Numbered from the stretch's first letter, positions 9,669 through 21,107 are shown. The stretch is DNA of 45,743 bases from Gammaproteobacteria bacterium (GCA_012960535.1 DUBB01000005.1:1-45743), one strand, 5' to 3'. Program-made: numbers and translations. The notes: generated from the sequence alone by a model not told the origin.

Positions 9669-10163
9669 ATGAAACTGACAGCCCGAGGTCGATATGCAGT
9701 TACTGCGATGGTTGACCTGGCAATGCATGAACATGAAGGACCTACTAGTTTGTCTGATATTTCAGACAGGCAGACTATCAGCTTGCCTTATTTGGAACAG
9801 CTGTTTGCCAAACTGAAAAAGAGCAACCTGGTTGATAGTGTACGCGGCCCAGGTGGTGGATATCATTTGAGCCGAAGTTGTCGAGAGATCTTCATTGCTG
9901 ACATTGTTGATTCTGTCAATGAGCAGGTTGATGCAACCCGTTGTGCCGGTAAGGCAGATTGTCAGGGAGGCGAGACTTGTCTGACTCACGAATTATGGTC
10001 GGATCTCAGTGAGCAAATTCATAACTTCCTCAGTGGCGTAGACCTAGCGAGCCTGGTGGGGAAAAGAGAAATTCAGAAGATAGCCAAACGACAGAGTGCA
10101 TCTCAGGATACAAGCTTGCGCTCACCCGATAAATCAACGCTGTTACCTGCTACCCAAATTTAG
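9669..10163 (+). CDS. iscR: Iron-sulfur cluster regulator IscR
   Basis: IscR is the Rrf2-family sensor that represses the isc operon when it carries a [2Fe-2S] cluster. The 164-residue protein starts with [18 protein letters not shown] and has the winged helix in its first 70 residues. Its cluster ligands C92, C98, C104 and H107 (CAGKADC, GETCLTH) sit exactly at the E. coli positions. A matching IscR operator lies upstream, and iscS follows after only 10 nt, so it heads the isc operon. Confidence 0.98.
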   Translation: MKLTARGRYAVTAMVDLAMHEHEGPTSLSDISDRQTISLPYLEQLFAKLKKSNLVDSVRGPGGGYHLSRSCREIFIADIVDSVNEQVDATRCAGKADCQGGETCLTHELWSDLSEQIHNFLSGVDLASLVGKREIQKIAKRQSASQDTSLRSPDKSTLLPATQI

Positions 10164-10173
10164 TGGAGTTATC

Positions 10174-11388
10174 ATGAAAGTGCCAATTTATTTTGATTAC
10201 GCAGCGACAACGCCAGTCGATCCCAGGGTCGCTCAGAAGATGAGCGAATGTTTAATGACGGAAGGGAACTTCGGTAACCCTGCCAGTCGATCTCATAAAT
10301 TTGGCTGGGAAGCTGAAGAGGCGGTTGAAGTTGCCAGGCGTCAGGTTGCCGATCTGGTTAATTGTGACCCGAGGGAGATCGTGTGGACATCGGGAGCTAC
10401 TGAGTCTGATAATCTGGCCATTAAGGGTGTTGCTCAATTCTATAAGAAAAAAGGTAAGCACCTGATCACTTCAAAGATTGAACACAAAGCGGTTCTTGAT
10501 ACCTGTCGGCATCTGGAGCGAGATGGCTTTGAGGTTACTTATCTTGAACCGGGCGAGGATGGGTTGGTTCGCGCGGATCACGTTCAGCAGGCGATACGCG
10601 AAGATACGATACTTGTCTCGATCATGCATGTTAACAATGAGATTGGTGTCTGCAATGATGTGGCCGCCATTGCAGAGGTTTGCAGGCAGGCAAAAGTCTT
10701 TTTTCATGTCGATGCGGCCCAGAGTGCAGGTAAGCTGCCAATTGATCTGTCGTCATGGAAAGTTGACCTGATGTCATTTTCTGCCCATAAAGTATATGGA
10801 CCGAAAGGCGTTGGGGCACTTTACGTGCGACGCAAGCCGAGAGTTCGGCTGGAAGCACAGATGCATGGTGGTGGTCATGAACGAGGCATGCGTTCCGGCA
10901 CCTTAGCAACACATCAGTTGGTGGGAATGGGTGAGGCTTGTCGCATTGCGAAAGTCGAGATGCAGACTGAAGCAGCAAGAATCCTGGCGTTGCGAAAGCG
11001 ACTCTGGGATGGTTTTAAAGATATGGAAGAAGTCTACGCAAATGGTGATCAGCACCTTCACGTACCCGGCATTATTAATATCAGTTTTAATTTCGTGGAA
11101 GGCGAATCTCTGATTATGTCGTTACCCGAGATAGCAGTATCGAGTGGCTCAGCTTGTACTTCAGCTAGCCTAGAGCCTTCCTATGTGCTGCGGGCGCTAG
11201 GCATGAATGATGAACTAGCACATAGTTCGCTGAGATTCTCTGTGGGTAGATTCACGACCGAACAAGATGTTGATCAAGCCATAGAACAGGTGCGCGCTGC
11301 GGTAGAAAAATTAAGGGATCTATCACCTCTTTGGGACATGTATAAAGATGGTGTGGATATGGACAAAATAGAGTGGGCTGCCCACTAG
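10174..11388 (+). CDS. iscS: Cysteine desulfurase IscS
   Basis: IscS is the PLP enzyme that takes sulfur from cysteine and hands it to IscU and other acceptors. I chose the ATG at 10174 ([14 protein letters not shown]) because it gives the standard 404 residues, follows a TGGAG ribosome binding site and avoids overlap with iscR. An upstream start at 10096 would add 26 unrelated residues. PLP lysine K206 ([11 protein letters not shown]) and persulfide cysteine C328 ([13 protein letters not shown]) fall at the E. coli positions. Confidence 0.98.
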   Translation: MKVPIYFDYAATTPVDPRVAQKMSECLMTEGNFGNPASRSHKFGWEAEEAVEVARRQVADLVNCDPREIVWTSGATESDNLAIKGVAQFYKKKGKHLITSKIEHKAVLDTCRHLERDGFEVTYLEPGEDGLVRADHVQQAIREDTILVSIMHVNNEIGVCNDVAAIAEVCRQAKVFFHVDAAQSAGKLPIDLSSWKVDLMSFSAHKVYGPKGVGALYVRRKPRVRLEAQMHGGGHERGMRSGTLATHQLVGMGEACRIAKVEMQTEAARILALRKRLWDGFKDMEEVYANGDQHLHVPGIINISFNFVEGESLIMSLPEIAVSSGSACTSASLEPSYVLRALGMNDELAHSSLRFSVGRFTTEQDVDQAIEQVRAAVEKLRDLSPLWDMYKDGVDMDKIEWAAH

Positions 11389-11412
11389 GTTTTTGATATT
11401 TGGAGTAAACAG

Positions 11413-11832
11413 ATGGCTTATAGCGACCAGGTGATGGATCACTATGAAAACCCCCGAAATGTGGGAAAGATGGATGATGGGGATAGTCAGGTGGGCACTG
11501 GTATGGTGGGTGCTCCCGCCTGTGGCGATGTCATGCGCTTGCAAATAAGAGTGGGTGAGGATGGGATTATCCAGGACGCTAAATTTAAGACCTATGGCTG
11601 TGGTTCGGCCATTGCCTCAAGTTCGTTGTTGACGGAATGGGTAAAAGGTAGAACTTTAGAAGCAGCTGAGGGCATCAAGAACACAGAGATTGCTGAAGAA
11701 CTGGCATTGCCTCCTGTAAAGATTCATTGCTCCGTGCTGGCTGAAGATGCCATTAAGGCGGCTGTTAATGATTACCGTGACAAGCATCCCGCAGGTTCAG
11801 TGAAATCACCGAGCAAAAATAGGGAATTATAA
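11413..11832 (+). CDS. iscU: Fe-S cluster assembly scaffold IscU
   Basis: IscU is the scaffold on which [2Fe-2S] clusters are built from IscS-derived sulfur. Ligand cysteines C37 (GAPACGD), C63 (YGCGSA) and C106 (HCSVLAED) are present, as is the HscA-recognition motif LPPVK (99-103). At 139 residues it is about 11 longer than E. coli IscU. The extra part is a polar C-terminal tail (HPAGSVKSPSKNREL) of unknown role. It is followed by iscA after 2 nt. Confidence 0.98.
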   Translation: MAYSDQVMDHYENPRNVGKMDDGDSQVGTGMVGAPACGDVMRLQIRVGEDGIIQDAKFKTYGCGSAIASSSLLTEWVKGRTLEAAEGIKNTEIAEELALPPVKIHCSVLAEDAIKAAVNDYRDKHPAGSVKSPSKNREL

Positions 11833-11834
11833 AG

Positions 11835-12158
11835 ATGGGTATCAGTTTAACCCCTGTGGCAGTAGAACACGTCCAAGGCTACCTGAAAAAGAGAGGCCAG
11901 GGGGTTGGTATACGATTGTCTGTGAAAACAACGGGATGTTCAGGTTTGATGTATGTCATTGAACCCGTTGATGATCCTCAGATCGAAGATATCAGCTACC
12001 AGTGCCAAGGGGTGCAAGTGTATATTGATCCGAAAAGCCTGGTTTATGTTGATGGCACTGAGATGGATTATGTCAAGCAGGGATTGAACGAGGGCTTTGA
12101 ATTTAAAAACCCCAATGTTAAAGGGGAGTGCGGTTGCGGTGAGAGTTTTACCGTCTAG
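11835..12158 (+). CDS. iscA: A-type Fe-S carrier IscA
   Basis: IscA is an A-type iron-sulfur carrier that passes clusters to target enzymes. The 107-residue protein has the three conserved cysteines C35 (TTGCSGLMY), C99 and C101 (GECGCGESF). It starts 2 nt after iscU, within the isc operon. Confidence 0.97.
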   Translation: MGISLTPVAVEHVQGYLKKRGQGVGIRLSVKTTGCSGLMYVIEPVDDPQIEDISYQCQGVQVYIDPKSLVYVDGTEMDYVKQGLNEGFEFKNPNVKGECGCGESFTV

Positions 12159-12176
12159 CGTGGGAACGCCAATCCA

Positions 12177-12701
12177 GTGAATTTCGGCCAGAATTACTTT
12201 GAACTATTCCAGTTACCAGTCACTTTCTCAATCGATTTAGAAGACCTGGAAAACCGATATTTTGAACTTCACAAGACTTCTCATCCGGATCGTTATGTCG
12301 GCGCTAGTGATCAGGAGAAGCGATTGGCAGTGCAGTGGACGATGCAGATTAATGAGGCCTACCAGAACCTTCGGGATCCGCTGACAAGAGCCATCTATCT
12401 TTTAAAGCAATCCGGTGTTGAGCTAACTGAGAACCCTCAGATGGGAGCCACTTTTTTAGTTCAGCAGATTGAATTACGTGAGAAAATAGATTCCATTGAA
12501 ACGGATCCTGATGGGCCTGAGCAAGTGGAAGTACTGATTCGGTCAATTTCAGAGCAGACTGTCGAACTGCAGCAACAATTCATAACAGCCTATGAGGCTG
12601 GTAATATGAGTGAAGCTCGGGAAGGGGTCTATCAGATGCAGTTTATGGTGAAATTACAGCAAAGTGCCCGGCAGATGGAAGAGAAAATACTAGGTTACTG
12701 A
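12177..12701 (+). CDS. hscB: Fe-S co-chaperone HscB
   Basis: HscB is the J-domain partner of HscA and delivers IscU to it. The 174-residue protein starts at a GTG ([13 protein letters not shown]) and keeps the HPD tripeptide at 36-38 (TSHPDRYV), which triggers the chaperone ATPase. The C-terminal helical domain that binds IscU follows. It is separated from hscA by a single base. Confidence 0.96.
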   Translation: MNFGQNYFELFQLPVTFSIDLEDLENRYFELHKTSHPDRYVGASDQEKRLAVQWTMQINEAYQNLRDPLTRAIYLLKQSGVELTENPQMGATFLVQQIELREKIDSIETDPDGPEQVEVLIRSISEQTVELQQQFITAYEAGNMSEAREGVYQMQFMVKLQQSARQMEEKILGY

Positions 12702-12702
12702 T

Positions 12703-14577
12703 ATGGCGCTAATACAGATTACAGAACCGGGTGTTGCTATTGATCCGCACCAGAGAAAGCGCGGCGCGGGAGTCGATCTAGGCACAACGCACTCGCTCAT
12801 AGCAGTGGTTCGAGGCGGTTCATCGGTGACCTTGCCGGATGCTTCAGACCGGCACCTGTTACCTTCGGTGGTTCGTTATGAAAGCGAAGGGATTACGGTC
12901 GGTTATGCCGCGGTTGAAGCCGCTAGAGAAGACCCGTTTAATACCATCGCATCTGCGAAAAGGCTTTTGGGTAGAGGATTGGGTGATATAGCAGATCGTA
13001 AACAATTACAGAATTATCAATTTACAGACGAATCTGCCGGTATGGTCAAATTACAAACGATCAGAGGAGAGATAAGCCCAGTTCAAATTTCTGCTGAAAT
13101 CCTCCGAGTGCTTGTTCTGCGAGGGGAAGAAGCGCTTGCTGGCAGGCTTGATGGCATTGTTATCACCGTTCCAGCCTACTTTGATGAAGCACAGCGTCAG
13201 GCAACCCGAGACGCGGCCGCTCTAGCGGATATTCCCGTGCTGAGGTTATTAAACGAACCGACCGCAGCGGCGATTGCCTATGGGTTAGAAAGCGGTGAGC
13301 AGGGCACTATTGCAATTTATGATCTCGGTGGCGGGACCTTTGATATTTCGCTATTGAATCTTCAAAAGGGAGTTTTCGAAGTTCTTGCAACGGCTGGCGA
13401 TACCAGTTTGGGCGGTGATGATTTTGACGAGAGTCTGGCACGAATGCTTCTGCACAAGAGCGGCTATGAAGGTGAGTTAGATGCAATTTCACGAAGGGCC
13501 TTGCTGTTAGAAGCAAAAGCCATTAAAGAAGCACTAAGTCAATGTGACAGGGTTGATGTGGAATTGAGTCTGCCCGCTTTTTCCTGGTCTGGGGTTGTCA
13601 GTAGAAGCGAGTTCTCCCAGGCGATACGACCCCTGATCGAAACTAGTATCAAAGCTTGCCGGCGGGCCCTAAGAGACGCTGATTTAACTGAGAGCGATGT
13701 CAAACAGGTTGTTCTGGTTGGTGGTGCCACCCGCGTTCCTTTAGTACGGCAGTTGGTAGAAGCATTTTTCAAGCGCCAGCCACTTTCTCATCTGGATCCG
13801 GATAAGGTGGTTGCCCTTGGCGCAGCAATTCAGGCCGACGTGCTGGTCGGAAATAAGCCTGGTGAAGAAATGCTGTTACTCGATGTGCTGCCTTTGTCTC
13901 TTGGGCTCGAGACCATGGGCTCTCTGGTGGAAAAGGTAATACCCCGAAACTCTCCTATACCGGTGTCCAGGGCGCAGGAATTTACAACCTCCAGAGATGG
14001 GCAGACAGCGATGTTGATACATGTTCTTCAGGGAGAGCGTGAGCTGGTAGCAGATTGCCGTTCACTGGCTCGTTTTGAGTTGCGTGGTATTCCACCAATG
14101 GTTGCGGGTGCAGCTAAAATTCAGGTTGTGTTCCAGGTGGATGCAGATGGGCTACTATTTGTTACCGCGAAGGAACTGGAAACTCAGGTCAAAGCCAGCA
14201 TTGAGGTAAAGCCCACTTATGGTCTGGATGAAGCAGAAATCACCAGTATGTTGCGAGCTTCGGTAACCTACGCCGAGCAGGATGTCCAGGCGCGAATGCT
14301 TGCTGAAGCATCGGTAGATGCGCAGCGGCAGATCGATGCAGTCACAGTGGCGCTGGATAAAGATGGCGAAAAGTTACTGGATAGGAAAACAATCCATCAT
14401 CTTCGCAAGCTTGTTGAAGCGTTGGCAGGGGCGATTGATCAGCAAAATATTGACGAGATAGATAGCGTGAATAAACGGTTGGGGCAAGCCAGTGCGGATT
14501 TTGCGACAATGCGCATGGATGCTTCAGTCAAGGAGGCGCTATCTGGAAGGCATTTTGAAACGGTTGTGGAGTTATAA
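12703..14577 (+). CDS. hscA: Fe-S chaperone HscA (Hsp70 family)
   Basis: HscA is the specialised Hsp70 that releases clusters from IscU by recognising its LPPVK motif. The 624 residues include the phosphate-binding [13 protein letters not shown], the second ATPase motif [14 protein letters not shown], the third [13 protein letters not shown] and the linker [14 protein letters not shown] substrate-binding domain follows. Length and order in the operon are standard. Confidence 0.98.
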   Translation: MALIQITEPGVAIDPHQRKRGAGVDLGTTHSLIAVVRGGSSVTLPDASDRHLLPSVVRYESEGITVGYAAVEAAREDPFNTIASAKRLLGRGLGDIADRKQLQNYQFTDESAGMVKLQTIRGEISPVQISAEILRVLVLRGEEALAGRLDGIVITVPAYFDEAQRQATRDAAALADIPVLRLLNEPTAAAIAYGLESGEQGTIAIYDLGGGTFDISLLNLQKGVFEVLATAGDTSLGGDDFDESLARMLLHKSGYEGELDAISRRALLLEAKAIKEALSQCDRVDVELSLPAFSWSGVVSRSEFSQAIRPLIETSIKACRRALRDADLTESDVKQVVLVGGATRVPLVRQLVEAFFKRQPLSHLDPDKVVALGAAIQADVLVGNKPGEEMLLLDVLPLSLGLETMGSLVEKVIPRNSPIPVSRAQEFTTSRDGQTAMLIHVLQGERELVADCRSLARFELRGIPPMVAGAAKIQVVFQVDADGLLFVTAKELETQVKASIEVKPTYGLDEAEITSMLRASVTYAEQDVQARMLAEASVDAQRQIDAVTVALDKDGEKLLDRKTIHHLRKLVEALAGAIDQQNIDEIDSVNKRLGQASADFATMRMDASVKEALSGRHFETVVEL

Positions 14578-14582
14578 GGCTA

Positions 14583-14921
14583 ATGCCTCGAATTATTTTT
14601 TTACCGCATGAGCAAAGGTGTCCAGATGGTACCGTTGTTGAGGCTGAACAGGGCGATGCCTTAATCGAGCTAGCGCTGGACAATGGTATTCAAATCGAGC
14701 ATGCCTGTGAAATGGCCTGTGCCTGTACAACCTGCCATGTGATTTTGCGAGAAGGGTTCGATTCGCTGGAGCCCTCTGATGAAACTGAGGATGATTTGCT
14801 GGATAAGGCCTGGGGTCTGGAGCCGGATTCAAGGTTAAGTTGCCAGGTTGTGGTCGGGGATGAAGATCTGGTAGTGGAAATCCCGAAATATACGATTAAT
14901 CAGGTTTCAGAGAATCATTAA
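14583..14921 (+). CDS. fdx: ISC-type [2Fe-2S] ferredoxin Fdx
   Basis: This adrenodoxin-like ferredoxin supplies electrons for cluster assembly. The 112 residues contain the ligands C42, C48, C51 (CEMACACTTC) and C87 (LSCQVVV), plus the extra C46 also known from E. coli Fdx. It follows hscA after 5 nt. Confidence 0.98.
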   Translation: MPRIIFLPHEQRCPDGTVVEAEQGDALIELALDNGIQIEHACEMACACTTCHVILREGFDSLEPSDETEDDLLDKAWGLEPDSRLSCQVVVGDEDLVVEIPKYTINQVSENH

Positions 14922-15061
14922 ATAGTGCCTTGTCAGGTTTCAGAGGATCGTTTAGCTGTGCCTATTCAGGCATGTAAGCACCTAAACAATGATCAGGAAA
15001 GGCGGAGAAAAAGGTCAATAGTAATAGCGCCGGTAGTGCGGATTCATAGGGGGGTGGCACA

Positions 15062-15256
15062 ATGAAATGGGTCGACGTGAACGAAATAGCGATTGAATTG
15101 TCAGAAAAGTACCCGGAGACAGACCCGCTTAGCGTTCTATTTACAGATCTGAAGCGCTGGGTAGAGGCGTTGGATGGTTTCGAAGATGATACTGATCGCT
15201 GTGGCGAAAAGGTGCTGGAAGCAATCCAAATGGCCTGGTTGGACGAGGTAGACTGA
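15062..15256 (+). CDS. iscX: Fe-S assembly protein IscX
   Basis: IscX is a small acidic protein that binds IscS and modulates cluster assembly. The 64-residue frame starts MKWVDVNEIAIELSEKYPE after a strong GGGGTGG-type leader and ends in LDEVD, both family features. It is 140 bp downstream of fdx, a larger gap than elsewhere in the operon, with nothing recognisable in between. Confidence 0.95.
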   Translation: MKWVDVNEIAIELSEKYPETDPLSVLFTDLKRWVEALDGFEDDTDRCGEKVLEAIQMAWLDEVD

Positions 15257-15263
15257 AAATAGC

Positions 15264-15315
15264 AGTTGCTGTTGGCAACTTACCACTATTTTGCCCGTGA
15301 ATTCGCGAGTATAAT
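15264..15315 (+). promoter_or_regulatory. Hairpin after iscX and candidate -10 of ndk
   Basis: A hairpin AGTTGC-TGTTG-GCAACT (15264-15280) follows iscX by 7 nt and could weakly terminate the isc transcript. A perfect TATAAT (15310-15315) lies 42 bp before the ndk start. The only TTGCCC (15291) is too close to be its -35, so the promoter call rests on the -10 alone. Confidence 0.4.
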
Positions 15316-15357
15316 TCGGCCCCTTCTTTTTTTACTTTAGAACATTTGGGAGCTTTC

Positions 15358-15783
15358 ATGGCATTAGAACGAACTTTTTCAATCATCAAGCCCGACGCAG
15401 TGGCGAAAAACGTAATCGGCGAAATTGTAGGTCGATTCGAGAAAGCAGGTTTACGGGTCATCGCATCACGTATGGAACATTTAACTGCCGAAAAAGCGCA
15501 GGGATTTTATGCTGAGCATGATGGCAAGGGTTTCTTTGCGGACCTGATTGGTTTTATGACATCGGGTCCAGTCGTTGTACAGGTTCTTGAGGGCGAGGGC
15601 GCCATCAGTCTGAACCGCCAGTTAATGGGCGCGACTAATCCCCAGGAGGCTGAACCCGGAACGATAAGAGCGGATTTTGCGCAATCCATTGATGCTAATG
15701 CAGTACATGGTTCTGATGCTCCAGCATCGGCAGGCCGCGAGATTGCTTATTTCTTTTCAGATGAGCAATTGTGTAGCAGATGA
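15358..15783 (+). CDS. ndk: Nucleoside diphosphate kinase Ndk
   Basis: Ndk equilibrates nucleoside di- and triphosphates through a phosphohistidine. I start it at 15358 ([18 protein letters not shown]), which gives the usual 141 residues; an in-frame ATG four codons earlier is less likely. The active-site histidine is H117 (NAVHGSD). Its stop overlaps the rlmN start by 4 nt. Confidence 0.97.
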   Translation: MALERTFSIIKPDAVAKNVIGEIVGRFEKAGLRVIASRMEHLTAEKAQGFYAEHDGKGFFADLIGFMTSGPVVVQVLEGEGAISLNRQLMGATNPQEAEPGTIRADFAQSIDANAVHGSDAPASAGREIAYFFSDEQLCSR

Positions 15784-16904
15784 CGAGTAACGACTCACCA
15801 AAATGTGACATTCTGGGGCTAAGCCAGCCCCAGATGATGTCATTTCTGGGTGAACTGGGCGAAAAGCCCTATAGAACAAGCCAGGTGATGAAATGGCTGC
15901 ACCATCGTTTTGTCGATGATTTTTCTCAGATGACCGATATTTCGAAAAAACTCCAGAGCCAGTTCCAGCAAATGGCTGAAATTCGTGAGCCGGAGGTGAT
16001 TAGCGAGAAATGTTCAGTAGATGGCACTCGTAAGTGGCTCATGCGTTCCAGGTCTGGAAGTGCCTTTGAGACGGTCTATATTCCCGAAGAGTCACGAGGG
16101 ACTCTGTGTGTTTCCTCACAGGTCGGCTGCGTCCTGGACTGCAAGTTTTGCTTGACTGGTAGGCAGGGATTTAATTCAAACCTGACTTCCAGTGAAATTG
16201 TTGGCCAGTTGCGTGTCGTTAAACGATTGCTTGATGCTCAGCTATCAGGTGTTGGACGAAAAATCACTAATGTTGTATTTATGGGTATGGGAGAACCCCT
16301 GCTTAATATTGATGAGGTGATTCCTGCTGTGTCGCTGATGATGGACGATCTTGGTTACGGTATATCCAAGCGCAAGGTAACCATTTCCACTGCAGGCGTG
16401 GTGCCAGGAATACGTCGTTTGAAAGAGACTACCGATGCTTCACTTGCTATTTCTCTGCATGCGCCCAGTGATGAACTGAGGGATCAGCTGGTTCCAATTA
16501 ATCGCAAATATCCCATAGCATTGTTGCTTGACGCCTGTCGCGACTATGCTTCGAACCTCGGTGAAAAGCGTACAGTAACCATCGAGTATATATTGCTCGA
16601 TGGCATCAATGATCGGGCGCAACACGTGCACGAATTGATAGAACTTCTGCAGGACTTTCCCTGCAAGATTAATCTTATACCTTTCAATGGCTTCCCCGGT
16701 TCCGGATTTAAACGTCCGTCAACCAGTTCCGTTCGTTATTTTCAGGAAAAACTGGTTCAGGCGGGATATGCGACCATGGTTCGTACTACTCGAGGTGGCG
16801 ATATAGATGCCGCCTGCGGTCAATTAGCCGGTGAGGTAGCAGATGTGACCAGACGCAGTGCCAGATATAAGAAAATTGAGATTCAGATGGCGGCGCAAAT
16901 ATGA
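15780..16904 (+). CDS. rlmN: 23S rRNA / tRNA adenine-C2 methyltransferase RlmN
   Basis: RlmN is a radical-SAM enzyme that methylates C2 of A2503 in 23S rRNA and A37 of some tRNAs. The 374 residues carry the cluster motif CVLDCKFC (C117, C121, C124) and the conserved C110. The methyl-carrying cysteine near 347 is in [11 protein letters not shown]. It is coupled by 4-nt overlaps to ndk before it and pilF after it. Confidence 0.97.
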   Translation: MTSNDSPKCDILGLSQPQMMSFLGELGEKPYRTSQVMKWLHHRFVDDFSQMTDISKKLQSQFQQMAEIREPEVISEKCSVDGTRKWLMRSRSGSAFETVYIPEESRGTLCVSSQVGCVLDCKFCLTGRQGFNSNLTSSEIVGQLRVVKRLLDAQLSGVGRKITNVVFMGMGEPLLNIDEVIPAVSLMMDDLGYGISKRKVTISTAGVVPGIRRLKETTDASLAISLHAPSDELRDQLVPINRKYPIALLLDACRDYASNLGEKRTVTIEYILLDGINDRAQHVHELIELLQDFPCKINLIPFNGFPGSGFKRPSTSSVRYFQEKLVQAGYATMVRTTRGGDIDAACGQLAGEVADVTRRSARYKKIEIQMAAQI

Positions 16905-17653
16905 AAATACTGTTGCTAGTAAGCGTTATTTTTCTGTTGTCAGGCTGTAGTTCAGTTCAAAGAGGTGATGGCAAGGCAGCCAACAAAACCGATATTGTCG
17001 AACGGTCGATAGACCTGGGGATTGGCTATCTACAGCAGGGGGATTACGGTAGAGCAAGAGCAAATCTAATAAAAGCGCTAGCGTTAGATAGCAGTTCTGT
17101 TCGTGCGCACAATGCTTTGGCGATTGTTTTTCAGAACGAAGGCGAATTTGGCCTTGCAGAAAGCCACTTTCTGAAGGCAATCAAATTTGATGGAGAGTTT
17201 GCAGCAGCAAGAAATAACTACGGTCGTTTTCTTTTTTCGCAGAAGCGGACTCTGGATGCCATCGAACAGTTGCAGTTGGCAGCAGAAAATCGTTTCTATA
17301 ACCGTAGGCATCAGGCTTTTGAGAATCTTGGCGTGGCTTTTCTAGAGTTGGGATCAAAAGAGTCTGCGAGGGTTGTATTTGAGCGAGCCATTTCTCTTAA
17401 CCCTAATCAGTCCAGGGCACTGTTAGAGCTGGCAGTGCTTGAATATGACGCGCAGGAGTACAGCAGGGCAAGAACCCTGTATTTGCGTTATATTGAGAAT
17501 AGTTCTCAGAACCCCAAGAGCCTCTATTTATGCGTCGGTCTATTTAAGCGATTTTCAGATGGTAACCGTGTGGCGAGCTGCCGAATGATGCTGAAGAATG
17601 TTTTCCCGAATTCAAATGAATACCAGGCAATTCGAGACTCAGATCGTGAATGA
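16901..17653 (+). CDS. pilF: Type IV pilus biogenesis/stability lipoprotein PilF (PilW)
   Basis: PilF is the outer-membrane lipoprotein that places the PilQ secretin for type IV pili. The 250-residue protein has a lipoprotein signal peptide with lipobox LLSGC (Cys16). TPR repeats fill about 35-240, for example GYLQQGDYGRARANLIKALALD. Its place between rlmN and rodZ matches pseudomonads. It overlaps rlmN by 4 nt. Confidence 0.92.
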   Translation: MKILLLVSVIFLLSGCSSVQRGDGKAANKTDIVERSIDLGIGYLQQGDYGRARANLIKALALDSSSVRAHNALAIVFQNEGEFGLAESHFLKAIKFDGEFAAARNNYGRFLFSQKRTLDAIEQLQLAAENRFYNRRHQAFENLGVAFLELGSKESARVVFERAISLNPNQSRALLELAVLEYDAQEYSRARTLYLRYIENSSQNPKSLYLCVGLFKRFSDGNRVASCRMMLKNVFPNSNEYQAIRDSDRE

Positions 17654-18716
17654 ACAAACCAAACCAGAAAACCAGATTGATTCGTTAGATCCTGTGACCG
17701 AGGCCGAATCTTCTGGAGCTGGTTCTAAAACGGTTGCTGAATCGTTAATAGATGCCAGAAAAGCTTTGGGGCTGAGTCAGGAGGATGTTGCCGGCGCACT
17801 TTATTTGGATGTTAAAGTCATCCGTGCCATTGAACAGCGTGACTACGAGAAGATACCAAAACAGGTGTTTTTAAAAGGTTATCTGCGATCAATCGCCAAG
17901 GTTGTGGGTTTGGATGGGCAGGAAATTGTCAGCCTGTTTGAGGTGGAATCCCGTTCAGCTTGCGCTGATCTGGTGATTGAAAGAGCGACTGATGGAGAAG
18001 TTGATAATCGTTTTACCGGACACGTATTTAAAGCAGGGTTACTTGCATCTGGGATTTTGGGTTTGCTGCTGTTATTAACCTGGGTCTTTCTTTCCGGCAA
18101 TGATGATCAAACTGAAGTTAATGCAGATAGTTTAGGGCAACGACAGATTAACAACCCGAACCAGGTGTTGGTCGATTCGGGCGTCGATCCATTAGTAGGT
18201 ATACCCACCCCAGTTGAACACAGTGCAGTCCAGTCGGCACAGGTAAATGAAGTAGTAGAGCCGCAATCAGCAGATCAGAATAATGACGGGCCTGGAGTTC
18301 CTGAAATGACCGAGGTCTATGCTGATGCGATTGTTGCAAGGGGTCCTGGGACACCAGTACCTGAACAGCCTGAGACCATGGCTTTGTTAACTAAGGTAAT
18401 AACAAGTGAAAGGACCGAATTAGAAGCGGGCCGTTTGCTGGAGATGGATGCCGGCGGTCTTGATGAAATCGAAATTATTTTTTCAGGAGAATGTTGGCTG
18501 GAGGTTATCGATGGCGACAGGGAGTCAGTTTACAGCGATCTGAACAGGTCTGGAGACGTCCTTAGAATAAGAGGAGTAGCCCCATTTGAGTTGCTGTTCG
18601 GTGATGCTACGGTAGCAAGACTTTATTACGGCGGCGCATTGATTGATTTGACCAGCAGGACAACCCGGGAACGAACAGCGCGCATCAAGCTTCCTGCCCT
18701 AGAGGTGAATTTATGA
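17646..18716 (+). CDS. rodZ: Cytoskeletal protein RodZ (HTH and DUF4115)
   Basis: RodZ links MreB to the inner membrane and helps set rod shape. The N-terminal HTH ([20 protein letters not shown], then [17 protein letters not shown]) is followed by one membrane span ([20 protein letters not shown]) and an acidic Pro/Gln-rich linker. The C-terminal domain ([12 protein letters not shown] onward) is a DUF4115 fold. The start is uncertain: I prefer the GTG at 17646, which overlaps pilF by 8 nt. ATGs at 17616 and 17598 would add 10 or 16 residues. Confidence 0.9.
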   Translation: MNEQTKPENQIDSLDPVTEAESSGAGSKTVAESLIDARKALGLSQEDVAGALYLDVKVIRAIEQRDYEKIPKQVFLKGYLRSIAKVVGLDGQEIVSLFEVESRSACADLVIERATDGEVDNRFTGHVFKAGLLASGILGLLLLLTWVFLSGNDDQTEVNADSLGQRQINNPNQVLVDSGVDPLVGIPTPVEHSAVQSAQVNEVVEPQSADQNNDGPGVPEMTEVYADAIVARGPGTPVPEQPETMALLTKVITSERTELEAGRLLEMDAGGLDEIEIIFSGECWLEVIDGDRESVYSDLNRSGDVLRIRGVAPFELLFGDATVARLYYGGALIDLTSRTTRERTARIKLPALEVNL

Positions 18717-19828
18717 GGCAGCAGTCATTTATAAAACGGCGTCAATCCCGGCAGATTATGGTGGGTAATGTGCCGGTAGGCGGTGATGCGCCAATCTCGG
18801 TTCAGAGTATGACCAACACCGACACGCACGACATTGACGCAACGGTTGCCCAGATCAAGTCATTAGAGGCGGTTGGTGCCGATATAGTTCGAGTATCTGT
18901 GCCTACAATGGATGCAGCAGAATGCTTTGGCAAAATCCGCAAACAGGTTTCAGTTCCTTTGATCTCGGATATTCACTTTGATCACAGGATTGCATTGCGG
19001 GTGGCCGAACTTGGCGTTGATTGTCTGAGGATAAATCCTGGCAATATAGGTAGCAAAGAAAAGATCCGAGCCGTTATCAGTGCCTGTAAGGACAGGGGCA
19101 TACCTATCAGAATAGGGGTTAATGCGGGGTCTCTGGGAAAGGATTTACTACGTAAGTACAAAGAACCTAATGCGGCGGCCATGGTCGAGTCAGCATTGCG
19201 CAATATAGAAATGCTGTTGGCCGAAGATTTTACCGAATTTAAGTTGAGCATGAAGTCGTCCGATGTATTTATGGCGATTGAAGCCTACCGTGCGATAGCG
19301 CCGCAGATCGAGCAGCCTCTGCACCTCGGTATTACTGAAGCGGGTGGGCTTCGTTCTGGAACGGTAAAGAGTTCGGCGGGTCTCGGGCTATTGCTGATGG
19401 AAGGGCTGGGCGATACTATTCGCATCTCACTGGCCGCAGACCCCGTTGAAGAGATTAAAGTTGGTTTTGATTTGTTGAAAAGTCTGCGCCTTCGCAGCAA
19501 AGGGATCAATTTAGTCGCCTGCCCAAGTTGTTCCAGGCAGAATTTTGATGTCATCAGCACGGTCAACGAACTGGAACGCCGGATTGAGGATATTATGGAG
19601 CCGCTTGATGTGGCCATAATTGGTTGCATCGTAAATGGCCCGGGCGAAGCAAGACAAGCTGATATTGGTTTGACCGGAGCATCGCCAAATAGTCTGATTT
19701 ATGCTGATGGAACACCTCATCACAAGATTGCAAACGATAAGCTGTTAGACGAACTGGAGGCAATGGTGCGGCAGAAAGTGGCTGAAAAGCAGACCGCAGA
19801 TAGTAATATTCTAGCCAGGCAAAGCTGA
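18713..19828 (+). CDS. ispG: 4-hydroxy-3-methylbut-2-enyl diphosphate synthase IspG
   Basis: IspG is the [4Fe-4S] reductase of the MEP isoprenoid pathway, converting MEcPP to HMBPP. The 371-residue protein has ligands C270 and C273 ([10 protein letters not shown]), C305 and E312 ([10 protein letters not shown]), at the positions of the E. coli enzyme. It overlaps rodZ by 4 nt and depends on the Fe-S machinery encoded just upstream. Confidence 0.98.
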   Translation: MRQQSFIKRRQSRQIMVGNVPVGGDAPISVQSMTNTDTHDIDATVAQIKSLEAVGADIVRVSVPTMDAAECFGKIRKQVSVPLISDIHFDHRIALRVAELGVDCLRINPGNIGSKEKIRAVISACKDRGIPIRIGVNAGSLGKDLLRKYKEPNAAAMVESALRNIEMLLAEDFTEFKLSMKSSDVFMAIEAYRAIAPQIEQPLHLGITEAGGLRSGTVKSSAGLGLLLMEGLGDTIRISLAADPVEEIKVGFDLLKSLRLRSKGINLVACPSCSRQNFDVISTVNELERRIEDIMEPLDVAIIGCIVNGPGEARQADIGLTGASPNSLIYADGTPHHKIANDKLLDELEAMVRQKVAEKQTADSNILARQS

Positions 19829-19835
19829 GTAGATT

Positions 19836-21107
19836 ATGGCGATTAAGGTTAAGGCAGTTCGGGGTATGCGGGATCTTTTACCTCAGAAAAAGGCAGTGTT
19901 TCGATTCGTTGAAGATCAGGTTCGTAGCATCGTCAGTCAATATGGCTACCTGGAAGTTGGTCTGCCAGTTATTGAATCGACTCAACTTTTCTCTCGTCTG
20001 GTAGGGGAAGGTACCGATATTGTTGAAAAGGAAATGTATACCTTTGCAGACCGTAATGGTGACAGTCTGACCCTTCGGCCGGAAGGAACCGCTGGTTTGG
20101 TGCGATTAGCCAACGAAAACGGACTCATTTTTAATCAGGTTCAGCGATTTTGGTACGCAGGCCCGATGTTTCGATATGAGCGGCCTCAGAAAGGTCGATA
20201 TCGGCAGTTTGACCAGATCGGTGTTGAGTGCCTGGGTATGGATGGTCCTGATATCGATGCCGAAATATTGTTGATGTCTGCTCGAATCTGGGAAGCTTTG
20301 GGTATTGAGGATAATGTGACGTTAGAGCTGAATTCGCTTGGTGATGTGTCATCAAGACAACGCTATCAGGTCGCTTTGATTGGATACCTCAATGATTATA
20401 GATCCGAATTAGATGAAGACAGCCTGAGGAGATTGTCCAGCAACCCTTTGCGGATACTTGATAGTAAAGTCCCTGATACTCAGCGCTTACTGGCAGGTGC
20501 GCCGGAACTGCCTGAATTTCTAGATGAAGATTCTCGTCAGCATTTTGGGAGACTCTGTGAGATACTTGACCAGGCTGGGTTGCAGTATCGTATTAATCCA
20601 AGAATTGTCAGGGGCCTTGATTATTATAATCGAACCGTTTTTGAGTGGGTAACCGATACGCTGGGGTCTCAGGGCACGGTGTGTGGGGGTGGCCGGTACG
20701 ATGGTTTAGTCGAGCAACTCGGTGGCAAGCCGGCATCTAGCGTTGGCTTTGCCATGGGTTTGGATCGCTTGGTTCTCATGGTGGAAGAAAGCAGGCCTAA
20801 GGCGGGATCAGTTGACATATATATGGTATCCGTAGGCAATCAGGAACGAACAAAGGCATTGGTGCTGGCTGAAAGGATCAGGCGTGAACTGGGGCTTATA
20901 ACGCTTGTCCATGCTGGTTCGGGCAGGCTCAAAGCACAGATGAAAAAAGCAGATATGAGTGGAGCAAGAGCTGCACTGATTATAGGTGAACAGGAGCTCG
21001 CCTGTGACCAGGTAACGGTTCGGCTGTTGCGCGTCGAAGGATCACAGGAGCGGGTCAAGGAAGAGCAATTAGTGGATTATCTGCGCGGGATTTTTGATAG
21101 GGAGTAA
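19836..21107 (+). CDS. hisS: Histidyl-tRNA synthetase HisS
   Basis: This class II aminoacyl-tRNA synthetase charges tRNA-His. The 423 residues show motif 2 (FRYERPQKGRYRQFDQIG), the histidine-binding LDYYNRTVFEW, motif 3 (GFAMGLDRLVLM) and a C-terminal anticodon-binding domain. It sits 7 nt after ispG, as in other gammaproteobacteria. Confidence 0.98.
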   Translation: MAIKVKAVRGMRDLLPQKKAVFRFVEDQVRSIVSQYGYLEVGLPVIESTQLFSRLVGEGTDIVEKEMYTFADRNGDSLTLRPEGTAGLVRLANENGLIFNQVQRFWYAGPMFRYERPQKGRYRQFDQIGVECLGMDGPDIDAEILLMSARIWEALGIEDNVTLELNSLGDVSSRQRYQVALIGYLNDYRSELDEDSLRRLSSNPLRILDSKVPDTQRLLAGAPELPEFLDEDSRQHFGRLCEILDQAGLQYRINPRIVRGLDYYNRTVFEWVTDTLGSQGTVCGGGRYDGLVEQLGGKPASSVGFAMGLDRLVLMVEESRPKAGSVDIYMVSVGNQERTKALVLAERIRRELGLITLVHAGSGRLKAQMKKADMSGARAALIIGEQELACDQVTVRLLRVEGSQERVKEEQLVDYLRGIFDRE